Shown: positions 8,517 to 17,236, counted from the stretch's first letter. The stretch is 64,000 nucleotides of DNA from Phormidesmis priestleyi BC1401 (GCF_001650195.1 NZ_LXYR01000027.1:1-64000), one strand, 5' to 3'. Notes: generated from the sequence alone by a model not told the origin. Made by a program: numbers and translations.

Positions 8517-9440
8517 ATGTCACTATTTGATTGGTTTGCAAATCGACAAAAATCAGGCTCCACTACTCCACAAGGACAAGAACGAGAAATCGCTGACGGG
8601 CTATGGACAAAGTGTGAAGCCTGTGGAGCTTTGACCTACACCAAAGACTTGCGATCGAATCAAATGGTCTGCTTAGAGTGCGATCACCACATTCGCATCT
8701 TCAGCGACGAGCGGATTAGTCAAATGATTGATGCCGATACCTGGGTGGCGATCGACGAAGGACTCCAGCCCGTCGATCCGCTCAACTTTCGCGCTCGTAA
8801 GGCATACATCGACTATATCCGCGACACCCAAGAGAAAACAAAGCTGGCAGATGCCGTGCAGACCGGATTGGGGCAGATCGAAGGACACCCGATCGCTCTC
8901 GGCGTAATGGATTTCCGATTTATGGGGGGCAGCATGGGTTCTGTGGTCGGCGAAAAGCTGACCCGGCTGATCGAACGAGCCACTCAACAGCGTCTCCCCG
9001 TCGTGATTGTTTGCGCGTCGGGTGGAGCCAGAATGCAGGAAGGAATGCTGAGTTTAATGCAAATGGCAAAAATCTCTGGTGCATTGCAGCGACACCAAGA
9101 AAACCGTCTCCTCTACATTCCCGTGCTGACTCACCCCACCACAGGCGGAGTCACCGCTAGTTTTGCCATGCTGGGCGACATCATTCTGGCAGAACCCAAA
9201 GCCATGATTGCCTTTGCAGGTCGTCGCGTCGTCGAGCAAACGCTGCGAGAAAAACTCCCCGACGACTTCCAAACCTCTGAATATCTGCTGCAACATGGGC
9301 TAGTCGATGCGATCGTCTCTCGCACCCAACTCAAAAAGACCCTTGCTCAACTGATCCGCCTGCATCAGCCCGTTTCTTCAACGTCTCATGTTGTTCCGCG
9401 ATCAAGCATCAAAGCCCTCACTAAGATTGCGCCTGATTAA
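8517..9440 (+). CDS. accD: Acetyl-CoA carboxylase carboxyltransferase subunit beta
   Basis: This subunit transfers the carboxyl group from carboxybiotin to acetyl-CoA with AccA, in fatty-acid synthesis. An N-terminal zinc ribbon has Cys33, Cys36, Cys52 and Cys55 (CEAC..CLEC). The carboxyltransferase fold follows, with [17 protein letters not shown] and [11 protein letters not shown], which form the CoA/oxyanion site. It has 307 residues, normal length. accB is far away at 59763, as is usual for scattered cyanobacterial acc genes. Confidence 0.96.
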   Translation: MSLFDWFANRQKSGSTTPQGQEREIADGLWTKCEACGALTYTKDLRSNQMVCLECDHHIRIFSDERISQMIDADTWVAIDEGLQPVDPLNFRARKAYIDYIRDTQEKTKLADAVQTGLGQIEGHPIALGVMDFRFMGGSMGSVVGEKLTRLIERATQQRLPVVIVCASGGARMQEGMLSLMQMAKISGALQRHQENRLLYIPVLTHPTTGGVTASFAMLGDIILAEPKAMIAFAGRRVVEQTLREKLPDDFQTSEYLLQHGLVDAIVSRTQLKKTLAQLIRLHQPVSSTSHVVPRSSIKALTKIAPD

Positions 9441-9635
9441 GTTTCTAGACGGTGATCCTGCGACTCGCTATCAATCTCAGAGATTGGCAGAGGATTGGGA
9501 CATCAACATGATATTGGTATTAAGGAGGGTAATCCTCACCATCAGCAACCATCATCGCTGGAATGCTGAGGTCGCCATCATCGACCGATTTGTTGTGTTG
9601 TGAATTCAACAACCGAGCTACCTTTAAGGAGAACT

Positions 9636-10127
9636 ATGCTTAAAAGATACGTCTGGTTTGCCATAGCCACTGTATTCTTTGCGTTTCAAATCTTTGTTCA
9701 AGATGTCAGCGCCGCAGAACTGGATAAAGCCATTCGCACAGTGCCCCTCAATGAGGGCGGCGACACCACCGTCTTGAGCCTCAAACAAGTCAAAGAAGGC
9801 AAGCGTCTGTTTCAATATGCCTGCGCTCAGTGCCACGCAGGTGGAGTCACTAAAACTGACCCTAACGTCGGTCTTGACCCCGAATCGCTGTCATTAGCAA
9901 CCCCCAACCGCAACAACATCGACGCTCTGGTGGACTATATGAAAAACCCCACCAGCTATGATGGCACCACCGAGATTTCTGAGATGCACCCCAGCCTCAA
10001 GAGCAAAGACACCTTCCCCACAATGCGGAACTTGACCAATGATGACCTCGTGGCGATCGCGGGTCACATCCTACTGCAACCTAAAGTGGTAGGGGACAAG
10101 TGGGGCGGCGGCAAAATCTACTACTAA
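9636..10127 (+). CDS. psbV: Cytochrome c550 of photosystem II (PsbV)
   Basis: This is an extrinsic lumenal subunit that stabilises the Mn4CaO5 cluster of photosystem II. A signal peptide covers about residues 1-26 (ending VSAAE). Haem is attached at C63-A-Q-C66-H67. The second axial ligand is expected to be the His in SEMHPSL. The C-terminus GGGKIYY is typical. AAGGAG at 9626-9631 selects the ATG at 9636; an earlier in-frame start would spoil the signal peptide. It is first in a run of four electron-carrier genes. Confidence 0.96.
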   Translation: MLKRYVWFAIATVFFAFQIFVQDVSAAELDKAIRTVPLNEGGDTTVLSLKQVKEGKRLFQYACAQCHAGGVTKTDPNVGLDPESLSLATPNRNNIDALVDYMKNPTSYDGTTEISEMHPSLKSKDTFPTMRNLTNDDLVAIAGHILLQPKVVGDKWGGGKIYY

Positions 10128-10175
10128 ATCCTGATCTCGGCTGATCACTGCTGTTTTCTCGCGCAGAATTATCGA

Positions 10176-10664
10176 ATGCTAAATCGAGTTTCGTGGATTC
10201 GAGGCGTCGTTCTCTTGACGATCGTCTGTCTAGGAGCGGTGGTCAGTTTCCCGGCTCACGCTGCCGACACGTATGTTGCGCGCTATTTGCAAGTGACCGA
10301 TCCCATTTCTTTAGAGTTAGACAAACAGGGGAACACCCGATCGTTTAACCTGCAAGAACTGACCGCCGGGAAAAAGCTGTTCGAGCAAAACTGCCTGAGC
10401 TGTCACGTAGGAGGCGCGACCTTGCCTGACCCTTCGGTGCCTTTGTCGCTAAAAGCTCTGCAAGGAGCGACTCCCTCACGAGACACCATCAAGGGTCTAG
10501 TCGCTTATTTGCGTCAGCCGATGACCTATGATGGCAGCGAAGAAACCTTCTCATGCCGGAAAGTCTCTGAAAATTGGCTCTCTCAGTCTGAAGTAGAAAC
10601 CGTAGCAGGATTTGTCTTACGGGCGGCTCAAAAGGCTCCTGGCTGGGGCACTGAAGAGTTTTAG
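10176..10664 (+). CDS. psbV2: Cytochrome c550-like protein PsbV2
   Basis: This is a paralogue of PsbV, 162 residues, with a signal peptide (about 1-29, cleavage near AHA-ADT) and a haem motif C73-L-S-C76-H77. The region where PsbV has its distal His reads GSEETFSCRKVSE. It has no His but has Cys127, consistent with the unusual His-Cys haem ligation known for PsbV2. The psbV-psbV2 tandem occurs in other cyanobacteria. Its physiological role is unclear. It lies 48 bp after psbV. Confidence 0.9.
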   Translation: MLNRVSWIRGVVLLTIVCLGAVVSFPAHAADTYVARYLQVTDPISLELDKQGNTRSFNLQELTAGKKLFEQNCLSCHVGGATLPDPSVPLSLKALQGATPSRDTIKGLVAYLRQPMTYDGSEETFSCRKVSENWLSQSEVETVAGFVLRAAQKAPGWGTEEF

Positions 10665-10787
10665 ATTTCTAGCAACTGGTGGAGCGACCGCCAAGTTGGG
10701 AGATCCGTCCTGAGGAAATTCTCTGTGTGGGTAACTACTGGTTTAAAATGTGAAGTAACTGGAAAATCTAGAATTCCACAGAAAAAT

Positions 10788-11201
10788 ATGAAACTTGTTG
10801 CTTCTGTTACGCGTCGTTTCTCTCTATTGCTCTGCACCGTTCTGCTGGTAGTGGGCAGCTTCTTTTTAGTAGCTAACCCTGCGTCGGCTGACACATACAC
10901 CGTCAAGATGGGTTCTGCTAAAGGGTTGGTGTTTGACCCCAAGGTAGTTACCGTTAAGCCGGGTGACACTATTAAGTGGGAAGTGGGCAATCTGCCTCCC
11001 CATAACGTCGTCTTTGATGTCAGCAAAATTCCGACTCAAGACAAAGCGTTAGCCGATAGCCTGTCACACAAAAAGCTAGAAGGCGCTGGTGGCTCATTTG
11101 AACTGATCATTCCGGCTGACGCTCCAGCGGGTGACTATTCCTACTTCTGTCTGCCTCACCGGGGCGCTGGCATGGTAGGCAAAGTCGTCATTGCAGTCTA
11201 G
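10788..11201 (+). CDS. petE: Plastocyanin
   Basis: This blue copper protein carries electrons from cytochrome b6f to photosystem I in the thylakoid lumen. A twin-Arg-like signal peptide (residues 1 to about 34, ending PASA-DTY) precedes the cupredoxin domain. The copper ligands are His72 (PPHNVVF), Cys121, His124 and Met129 (CLPHRGAGM). I chose the ATG at 10788 because it gives a proper signal peptide. Petf-type alternatives are excluded by the ligand pattern. In cyanobacteria copper usually favours petE over petJ; no operator is visible here. Confidence 0.96.
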   Translation: MKLVASVTRRFSLLLCTVLLVVGSFFLVANPASADTYTVKMGSAKGLVFDPKVVTVKPGDTIKWEVGNLPPHNVVFDVSKIPTQDKALADSLSHKKLEGAGGSFELIIPADAPAGDYSYFCLPHRGAGMVGKVVIAV

Positions 11202-11311
11202 TCTCTCTTAAGTCTCTCTGATCAGACGGTGATTAGAAACGCCTGGTAAAGCCCTAAAATGGTTTTATGGACGGATTGTTCATAACCTACGTTTGATCAG
11301 GGAGAACTGCC

Positions 11312-11641
11312 TTGCGAAAATTATTGCCTGCGCTGATGCTGGCGATCGCAATTCTGACCTTTACGTTTAACCGTCCCGCTCTAGCTAACAAACCTGACGG
11401 TCAACAAATTTTTACCGCCAGTTGTTCGGCTTGTCACATCGGCGGCAACAACGTGATCGTTGCAAATAAAACTCTACGAAAAGAAGCACTAGAGAAATAT
11501 GGAATGAACTCTCTAGCAGCGATTAAAAATCAGGTCACGAACGGCAAGAATGCTATGCCAGCGTTTGGTAGTCACCTTCAAGACGATGAGATCGTCGCAG
11601 TAGCCACCTATGTATTAGGTCAAGCTGAAAAAGGCTGGTAG
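11312..11641 (+). CDS. petJ: Cytochrome c6
   Basis: This soluble lumenal cytochrome can replace plastocyanin between b6f and photosystem I. It has a signal peptide (residues 1-26, ending ALA-NKP), haem motif C38-S-A-C41-H42 and axial Met82 in NAMPAFG. The start is TTG at 11312, seven bases after GGAG (11301-11304). No ATG gives the signal peptide. A terminator follows at 11667. Confidence 0.95.
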   Translation: MRKLLPALMLAIAILTFTFNRPALANKPDGQQIFTASCSACHIGGNNVIVANKTLRKEALEKYGMNSLAAIKNQVTNGKNAMPAFGSHLQDDEIVAVATYVLGQAEKGW

Positions 11642-11666
11642 CTCGCAAAACCTGCCGAATCAGTAG

Positions 11667-11695
11667 ACCCTCTAATGTTTCTGGAGGGTTTTTTA
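11667..11695 (+). terminator. Rho-independent terminator after petJ
   Basis: ACCCTC (11667-11672) pairs with GAGGGT (11684-11689), with an 11-base loop, followed by TTTTTT. It lies 26 bp after the petJ stop codon. Confidence 0.85.
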
Positions 11696-11806
11696 GTGAC
11701 TTCATAAAAATTCAACAATTCACACGCACGATAGATTTGTTTGTCTAAGCACTTAGGTTATGTTTTTTTAGGAAAGAATTACTGTCCTCGAATAGGAGAC
11801 TCGATC

Positions 11807-12559
11807 GTGATTGTTAACCCTGCAAAAGACGGATGGAACGTCATTTACCACCGTGCCCATGCACTACTCGCGGCTCAAATGGGTGGACAGTGGCGCAGAA
11901 AAGATGCCCCACCTCGCTTATATGAAACGATCGCGGCGATTTCTCATCATGACGACCTTGAGAAAGAGTGGGAGGAACAAAACCTCTCAGACGTAGGTAC
12001 CCCAATGGATTTCACTATGAACGAGGGCACCGACTACACTCTGTTGCGAAAGCACCTAGAAGGAGCGCTTTATCGCGGACGGTGGGTAGCTTTGATGAAC
12101 TCGATGCACCAAAGTCGTTTAGGAGAAAGCAGTCGCGGCGAATCGGCAGAAGGCGATGCTTTTTTAGATGAACAGCTAGACAATCAAAAGCGCTGGCGCA
12201 AAGAATTGGGGATTGCCAAGGAAGATGCTGAAAGTGCTTATGACTTTATGCAATGGTGCGATCGACTCTCACTCATTCTCTGTCAACAGCAGCTTCCCGA
12301 TGATGAACGAGCGCTGGAAATCAGTAAAGGTCCCGACGGGCAGCGATATGACATTCGGCAGTTTAGCGACGGAACAGTAACGGTCGAGCCGTGGTGTTTT
12401 GAGGATGATACGTTTGTAGTGAACGTCGAGGTATCTCACTTATCACAAGCTAAGTTTGATGACAATGCCAGTCTAACGGCGGCGCTCAAAGCGGCTCCCC
12501 GCAGCCTCTTTGAGTGGAATTTTGTGAAAAGTAAAGAGAAGTCAACCACAGCGAGATAA
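11807..12559 (+). CDS. DUF3891 family protein
   Basis: This is a soluble protein of about 250 residues. The start IVNPAKDGWNVIYHRAHALLA and the later TIAAISHHDDLEKEW, with a His-Asp cluster, fit the DUF3891 family, which may have an HD-like metal-binding helix bundle. The function is unknown. The GTG at 11807, eight bases after AGGAG (11794-11798), is preferred to a longer upstream start because the family begins at IVNP. Confidence 0.7.
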   Translation: MIVNPAKDGWNVIYHRAHALLAAQMGGQWRRKDAPPRLYETIAAISHHDDLEKEWEEQNLSDVGTPMDFTMNEGTDYTLLRKHLEGALYRGRWVALMNSMHQSRLGESSRGESAEGDAFLDEQLDNQKRWRKELGIAKEDAESAYDFMQWCDRLSLILCQQQLPDDERALEISKGPDGQRYDIRQFSDGTVTVEPWCFEDDTFVVNVEVSHLSQAKFDDNASLTAALKAAPRSLFEWNFVKSKEKSTTAR

Positions 12560-12659
12560 AATAATATCTCTCGTAGGAATGATGTAAATCTACTGTTAGT
12601 AGTCTTTATTAGATCAGTCGTTCTCGTAATTTGATAACTCGCGACTTCAGTTAAACTGC

Positions 12660-13769
12660 ATGAATCACTCGTCCTCCACAAGGTCAACGAAAGTCGATCG
12701 CATCTTAGTAGTAGACGACACGCCTGATAACTGCTTGCTGATCCAGGCAATCTTGCAAGACGAGGGTTATGACGTTGAGCTTTCTGAGAGTGGTCAAGAT
12801 GCGTTAGCTAAAATCGATCGATCGCCTCCTGATCTCATTTTGTTGGATGTGATGATGCCCGGAATGGATGGCTATGAAGTGACGCGTCGCATTCGTCAAA
12901 ACGCTGGGTTGCCCTTCATGCCCATTCTGCTTACGACCGCTTATGATCAGCCAAGTGTGGCTCAGGGGCTAGATTTAGGCGCTGACGATTTCATTCGCAA
13001 ACCCGTTCACTTTGATGAATTGCTGGCGCGGGTGCGGGCGTTGTTGCGTCTGAAGCACAGCGTTGACGAACGCGATCAGACTGCCCGTCAGCGAGAAGAT
13101 TTTGTCTCGCGACTCACCCACGATTTGCGGACTCCTTTAGTCGCTGCCGATCGGATGCTGGTTTTGCTGATTCAAGGCGCGATGGGTGAGTTGTCGGAAG
13201 ACGTGCTCGAAATCATGGCGACAATGGTTCGCAGTAACCAAAATCTGTTAACGATGGTGAACATGCTGCTAGAGGTCTATCGCTATGAGGCAGGGCGCAA
13301 GTCTCTAGTCTTCTCGCCTGTTGACCTATCAGCGATGATGGGTGAAGTTATCCAAGAGCTTTCATCGTTGGCGATCGACAAAGGGCTGGCGCTCAATTTT
13401 GAGGCTCAATCGGACAATAAATTTGAGATTAAGGGCGATCGCATCGAGCTACATCGAGTCTTTACCAACTTGATCGGCAATGCCATCAAATTCACCGATC
13501 AAGGCTTTGTGGACGTTCGTTTGTTTCTCGTTGATGAAAATAACAACTCTCAGGTTGAAGTTAAAATTCAAGACACCGGACCCGGAATTCCGCTAGAGGA
13601 GCAGTCTACGCTGTTTGAAAGCTTCTCTAGTGGAAAGCACAAGCGCGCTGGAAGCGGGCTGGGTCTGCAACTGTCTCGTCGCATTGCAGAGGCTCATGGC
13701 GGTACGGTCAGCGTTCAGTCAGAGGTAGGTCAGGGAAGTTGTTTCATCGTCCGTCTGCCTGTTGATTAA
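12660..13769 (+). CDS. Response regulator-histidine kinase hybrid
   Basis: A receiver domain (about 12-130) carries the phospho-acceptor Asp63 (LILLDVMMPG), acidic pair DD19-20 and Lys in IRKPV. It is followed by HisKA with His154 in LTHDLRTPL and a HATPase domain with N box NLIGNAIKFTD, G1 DTGPGIP and G2 GSGLGLQL. No membrane segment or other sensor is seen, so the input probably arrives through phosphorylation of the receiver, as in REC-HK hybrids common in cyanobacteria. The partner proteins are not nearby. Confidence 0.9.
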   Translation: MNHSSSTRSTKVDRILVVDDTPDNCLLIQAILQDEGYDVELSESGQDALAKIDRSPPDLILLDVMMPGMDGYEVTRRIRQNAGLPFMPILLTTAYDQPSVAQGLDLGADDFIRKPVHFDELLARVRALLRLKHSVDERDQTARQREDFVSRLTHDLRTPLVAADRMLVLLIQGAMGELSEDVLEIMATMVRSNQNLLTMVNMLLEVYRYEAGRKSLVFSPVDLSAMMGEVIQELSSLAIDKGLALNFEAQSDNKFEIKGDRIELHRVFTNLIGNAIKFTDQGFVDVRLFLVDENNNSQVEVKIQDTGPGIPLEEQSTLFESFSSGKHKRAGSGLGLQLSRRIAEAHGGTVSVQSEVGQGSCFIVRLPVD

Positions 13770-13831
13770 ACAAAGATGGGGATGTTCCGTTGAGCATTCC
13801 CCATTCTGGATGTGAAAGTTTTGGTGGACAA

Positions 13832-14428
13832 TTAGCGATCGCTATACCGTTCTTCTGCCCAGGGTTCTCCGCGACGATGATAGCCGTTGCGCTCCCAAAA
13901 GCCGAGTTCTTCGTGCGTGAGAAACTCTAGTCCGTTAATCCATTTGGCACTCTTCCAGGCGTAGATGTGAGGCACTACGAGTCTCATCGGTCCGCCGTGT
14001 TCTGCTGGAAGCGGTTCGCCAAATAGGGTGTGGGCGAAAAAGTTTGCCTCTCTCAAGAAATCATCCATCGAGATGTTGGTCGTATAGCCGCCGTAGCAGT
14101 GTTCTAAAACGTACTTAGCAGCGGGGTCAACCTCAATAGACTTCATGAAGTCTGTTACCTTAACCCCTGTCCACTGCACGTCAAGCTTTGACCAAGTAGT
14201 GACGCAGTGAAAATCGGCAGTGAAGTTGCTTTGAGGCAGATTCATAAAATCTGACCAGCTAAAGGTTTTTTCTTGAGCCAAGCCCCAAACCTTAAACTGC
14301 CAGGTTGCCCGATCGACACTAGGCGTATCGCCATACGTCAAAACCGGAAATCCATTCGTCAAATGTTGACCGGGAGGAACCCGATCAGCATATTCTGCTT
14401 CTGGTTTGCGAAAAAACTTCCCTACCAT
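13832..14428 (-). CDS. Sulfite-oxidase-like molybdopterin oxidoreductase
   Basis: This is an oxidoreductase molybdopterin-binding domain of the sulfite oxidase/MsrP (YedY) superfamily. Cys75 in DFHCVTTWSKLD is the expected Mo ligand, and LPAEHGGPMRLVVPHIYAWKSAKWI is the typical pterin-binding stretch. At about 198 residues from the ATG at 14428 it is the short single-domain form, without a dimerisation domain or Tat signal, so it is probably cytoplasmic. Its substrate is unknown. The upstream ATG-like start at 14479 adds residues not expected in the family. Confidence 0.8.
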   Translation of the reverse strand: MVGKFFRKPEAEYADRVPPGQHLTNGFPVLTYGDTPSVDRATWQFKVWGLAQEKTFSWSDFMNLPQSNFTADFHCVTTWSKLDVQWTGVKVTDFMKSIEVDPAAKYVLEHCYGGYTTNISMDDFLREANFFAHTLFGEPLPAEHGGPMRLVVPHIYAWKSAKWINGLEFLTHEELGFWERNGYHRRGEPWAEERYSDR

Positions 14429-14543
14429 TGATGTTGTCCTACAAAGTCTTGTTCTAACTGTGTAGCAAACGGGCTGCAATTATGGGTCTTCTCAAAGGCT
14501 GATGAATGATGAATTAACGGTTTCGCATTCATCATCCATCGCA

Positions 14544-14717
14544 TTATTCTTCTTCAGTCTCTTCGTCGGTGGGGTAAACAAAGCCTTGAGCGCGTCCGGT
14601 CAAAATCGACTTGCCCATCGATAATGCTTTTTGGGCTTGCACTCTAGCTTTCGCTTTCCAGGTGGCTTTGCGTTTGTCACGCTTAGACTTTGAAGTTTTC
14701 TTCTTAGGAACTGCCAT
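14544..14717 (-). CDS. rpmF: 50S ribosomal protein L32
   Basis: This 57-residue basic protein of the large ribosomal subunit begins [17 protein letters not shown] and continues with [19 protein letters not shown]. The Lys-rich start and the length match cyanobacterial and plastid L32. The tail DEETEEE is acidic. L32 proteins with a zinc knuckle have Cys pairs. This one has none, as in the plastid-type form. It is divergent from the gene at 15053. Confidence 0.92.
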   Translation of the reverse strand: MAVPKKKTSKSKRDKRKATWKAKARVQAQKALSMGKSILTGRAQGFVYPTDEETEEE

Positions 14718-14859
14718 GAGGTTAAACCGTGGTCGTTTTTGTCAACTTTCCTATCCTACGCTATTTCTCGACTTGTAGCGATCGGGCGTTTGGCAGAAGT
14801 TTTTAGAAAATAGGCTTGCTTTTTAGTACTATTGTACTGTTAATATAGAACAAACCTAT

Positions 14860-14953
14860 TACAGCCATCGCCACTTTGCTTAGGACATTTTTGGTAGTGT
14901 GCTTCGCGTGCTGCCAAAAATGTCCCTGTCCTAACCTATGTGGCGGTAGCTAT
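14860..14953. repeat. Near-perfect palindromic repeat (hairpin MITE)
   Basis: This 94-bp palindrome has an inner stem GGACATTTTTGGTAG (14883 on) pairing with CTGCCAAAAATGTCC, and outer arms ACAGCCATCGCCAC (14861) and GTGGCGGTAGCTAT (14940). It lies between rpmF and the gene at 15053 and is the main content of that 335-bp gap. The form suggests a small non-autonomous element or a folded RNA. An AT-rich stretch with TTAATATAG just left of it could be a promoter. Confidence 0.75.
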
Positions 14954-15052
14954 AAAACCCTTAACAACTTGAACTCGAAGCCCTTCGCACCACTTCATCA
15001 CGTTCCTTTGTCCTGTCACGTTCTCACTCCCTAGCCCCACAGGAGAAAGACT

Positions 15053-15439
15053 ATGAAATATCGCCGCTCTCGAAGACAGTCTGTGAAGTATTTGCTAGCA
15101 GCAGGCACCTTCGTTGCACTAGCAGGAATGTTAATCAACCCTCGCGATCTTTTAGGAGCCAAAGCGCCCGACGACCCCTGCCAGAGCGCTGTGAAGTCAA
15201 AAGTTACTCTCTCTAGAGATCGGCTGGCTCAACTGCTCACCGTTTCAGAAGGAGATCGCAAAGACAAAGTGCGATCGATTCTTAAAGAACCTTACTGCAC
15301 ATTAGCCATAGAGGTGCGAAGCGGGGTGAAGTCCGATCGGGAGGCATATCCCCTCGCGTTTGACCCTCAAACCTGGCTGATTGTTCTTTACGAAGGCAAT
15401 GAATATCGGGGCTATGCCTTTAGCTTCCGCAAGTCTTAA
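15053..15439 (+). CDS. Conserved secreted or membrane-anchored hypothetical protein
   Basis: This 128-residue protein has a basic N-terminus and a hydrophobic segment (about 11-29, VKYLLAAGTFVALAGMLI), then a small soluble domain with two Cys (in DDPCQSAV and KEPYCTLA) that could form a disulfide. I recognise the style of a conserved cyanobacterial unknown (SILKEPYC, REAYPLAFDPQTWL) but no named family. The RBS AGGAGA at 15041-15046 supports the ATG. A small MITE begins 4 bp after the stop codon. Confidence 0.6.
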   Translation: MKYRRSRRQSVKYLLAAGTFVALAGMLINPRDLLGAKAPDDPCQSAVKSKVTLSRDRLAQLLTVSEGDRKDKVRSILKEPYCTLAIEVRSGVKSDREAYPLAFDPQTWLIVLYEGNEYRGYAFSFRKS

Positions 15440-15442
15440 CTA

Positions 15443-15522
15443 GATTTTCTGCACGAATCAGAGCTGGACGTTGATCTCCTTTGAAATGATTTAGGGAGAT
15501 TCTCGAATTCATGCAGGAGGTC
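15443..15522. mobile_element. 80-bp MITE flanked by TA
   Basis: The left end GATTTTCTGCACGAATC (15443) and the right end GAATTCATGCAGGAGGTC (to 15522) form imperfect terminal inverted repeats. Both ends abut TA (15441-15442 and 15523-15524). The ends match the GACCTYCTGCRYGAAT ends of the element at 43888 and the left end at 29299. A TA target points to an IS630/Tc1-mariner-type transposase acting in trans. Confidence 0.75.
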
Positions 15523-15560
15523 TACCAATTTGATCGCCCTTATTGTTCTATCTACCAACT

Positions 15561-16496
15561 ATGAAAAAATTTCTCCTGGTTGCGGTGAGTTTAATCACGA
15601 TGTTCTTCGGCTCTGCGAAGATTGCTCATGCCTCCCAATCTGGACTACTAGACTTTGGAGACGCGATTAGCGCAAAGCCTGCCTCTGTAGGAATCGCTGC
15701 TAACCCTCCCTCTAATTCCTCTGCTTCAAGTTCGTCCGTTGCACAAGCCGCCACTCCAGAGCTAAGTTTCAGTCCGCCGAGTCAAAAAACTGCGAGACTG
15801 GAGAACAAGCAGCCTGAAAAGAAAGCAGCTCTAGTAACACCGCATCAGTCGTCTCGTCAGTCTTTTGCCTCATCAGCGATCGCAGACTCGATCAACGCAA
15901 TCTTTGAAGGCGGCAGCAACTCGATCGTAGCTAGAACGGTCGGACACGCGGAAGGGACTCGATCGGTCGATGGCAGCAAAACCCGTGCCTATTATGGACA
16001 CGTTGACCCCGGCAATGGCGTTTGGAACTTGGGCAGTTTCTCTTATCAGCACTGTGATGCAAGCTGCACACCAGATGAAGCCGACGATCGTCAGCTTCGA
16101 CGGCTCCGCAGTCAGAGTCAGGTTCTTGCTCAAAGAGCAGACAGCAACGGCATTCGGATGACGCTAGAAGAAAAACTCAACGGCATTGATCTTGCGAATC
16201 AAGCACCTTTAGCGGCGTTAGATCAAGGCGGTTATGTCGATTGGCTGAGAGCGGCTCATCAAAAAGGGCTGACTGGCTCCAACGCCGTTCTCTGGGCGCG
16301 CACTTATTCGTTTCTCAACCCTAGAACCCAGACGTGGGATGCGCCGGGATTAGGCAATCGCTATGACAGCATTGCGTATGATCAGGAGCGACGGAGAGCC
16401 GCGATCGCCAGTGCGCTAGAAAATCACAATCAGCAGCGATCTCAAACGGCGAGATCAGACTCAATGCCATCAACCGTGGCGCAGTTGAAATATTGA
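15561..16496 (+). CDS. Secreted protein of unknown function
   Basis: It has a signal peptide (about 1-24: MKKFLLVAVSLITMFFGSAK..AHAS) and a Ser/Ala/Gln-rich low-complexity linker (about 40-115). The folded C-terminal domain (about 120-290) has the motifs GHAEGTR, AYYGHVDPGNGVWNLG and the Cys pair SYQHCDASC. The His/Glu/Asp/Tyr-rich motif block looks like a metal or catalytic site, but I cannot name the family. The ATG at 15561 gives the signal peptide, and an upstream TTG at 15543 is less likely. Confidence 0.6.
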   Translation: MKKFLLVAVSLITMFFGSAKIAHASQSGLLDFGDAISAKPASVGIAANPPSNSSASSSSVAQAATPELSFSPPSQKTARLENKQPEKKAALVTPHQSSRQSFASSAIADSINAIFEGGSNSIVARTVGHAEGTRSVDGSKTRAYYGHVDPGNGVWNLGSFSYQHCDASCTPDEADDRQLRRLRSQSQVLAQRADSNGIRMTLEEKLNGIDLANQAPLAALDQGGYVDWLRAAHQKGLTGSNAVLWARTYSFLNPRTQTWDAPGLGNRYDSIAYDQERRRAAIASALENHNQQRSQTARSDSMPSTVAQLKY

Positions 16497-16512
16497 AATC
16501 AGTCGATCAACG

Positions 16513-16746
16513 CTAACGAAATTGGGAGGACATCGTAATGCCCATCACGCCCCAGGTGACAAAGAATTGTCGATAGAGTTCTTGACCTGCTTCGGTGAGA
16601 TCGCCATCGGGGTCGATCGTGCCTCCCTCAATCAGTGTGCCGCGCTCGCTCCGAAAACAAAGTTTCTGTCCCGTTTCGCTGGTTTGAATGAAGAGTCGCC
16701 CGATCGCTAACGTTTGCCCAGACCCGCTCGAAATTGTAAATCGCAT
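16513..16746 (-). CDS. Small hypothetical protein
   Basis: This is a 77-residue reading frame from ATG 16746, beginning MRFTISSGSGQTLAIGRLF and containing LCFRSERGTLIEGGTIDPDG. The composition looks like a real small protein and a longer form (start 16905) would run into the oppositely oriented DUF1823 gene. No family is recognised. Confidence 0.45.
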   Translation of the reverse strand: MRFTISSGSGQTLAIGRLFIQTSETGQKLCFRSERGTLIEGGTIDPDGDLTEAGQELYRQFFVTWGVMGITMSSQFR

Positions 16747-16834
16747 CGCGTGAGTATTGTGAATGCCATCGTTTATTGTGACAGCGATCGGAGACAACGT
16801 TGTATGCTGATCACAGCCTGATTCGCACCTCCTT

Positions 16835-17203
16835 ATGTCTGATCTGCCAGCTTTAACGATCGCTACAATTTGGGCAATTCTCGACGATACGCTGGATGAT
16901 GACACGGTGAATCGCTTAGTCTGGCGTTCTTTAGGCTATCGCTCTAGTGCCGAAATTTGGACGAGCGAGGGAGTTGACCCATCATGGCGCGAGGCGTATC
17001 CTCAGCCTCCCGATTTTATTGCGAGTCGCCCAGCCGTAGTGAAATTGACTCGATCGATTCCGGCTCAAAACAAGCAGTTGCTCAAAGAAAAGCTGGGATT
17101 TGCGGGCTATAAATTGGATGAATTGATTCCGCGCAAGACGCGACGAGCGACGATCGCTAACTGGTTATTGAGCGAAATGCAGCTTAACGACATTGACCAT
17201 TAA
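16835..17203 (+). CDS. DUF1823 family protein
   Basis: This is a 122-residue soluble protein. LTIATIWAILDDTLDDDTVNRLVWRSLGYR at the N-terminus and the C-terminal LDELIPRKTRRATIANWLL are the conserved parts of DUF1823, a family found in cyanobacteria and plants with no known function. It starts at ATG 16835. It sits just upstream of a Uma2 gene on the same strand, with a 33-bp gap, but there is no functional link I can see. Confidence 0.7.
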   Translation: MSDLPALTIATIWAILDDTLDDDTVNRLVWRSLGYRSSAEIWTSEGVDPSWREAYPQPPDFIASRPAVVKLTRSIPAQNKQLLKEKLGFAGYKLDELIPRKTRRATIANWLLSEMQLNDIDH

Positions 17204-17236
17204 ACTAGATGCAAGCTTGATCATTGGTGAGCAACT

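Noticed and set aside
9388-9603. Frame overlapping the end of accD
   Set aside because: It is in another register of accD coding sequence and continues into the psbV upstream region, with no domain.
12436-12750. Minus-strand frame overlapping the DUF3891 and kinase genes
   Set aside because: It overlaps two well-supported genes on the other strand and has no motif.
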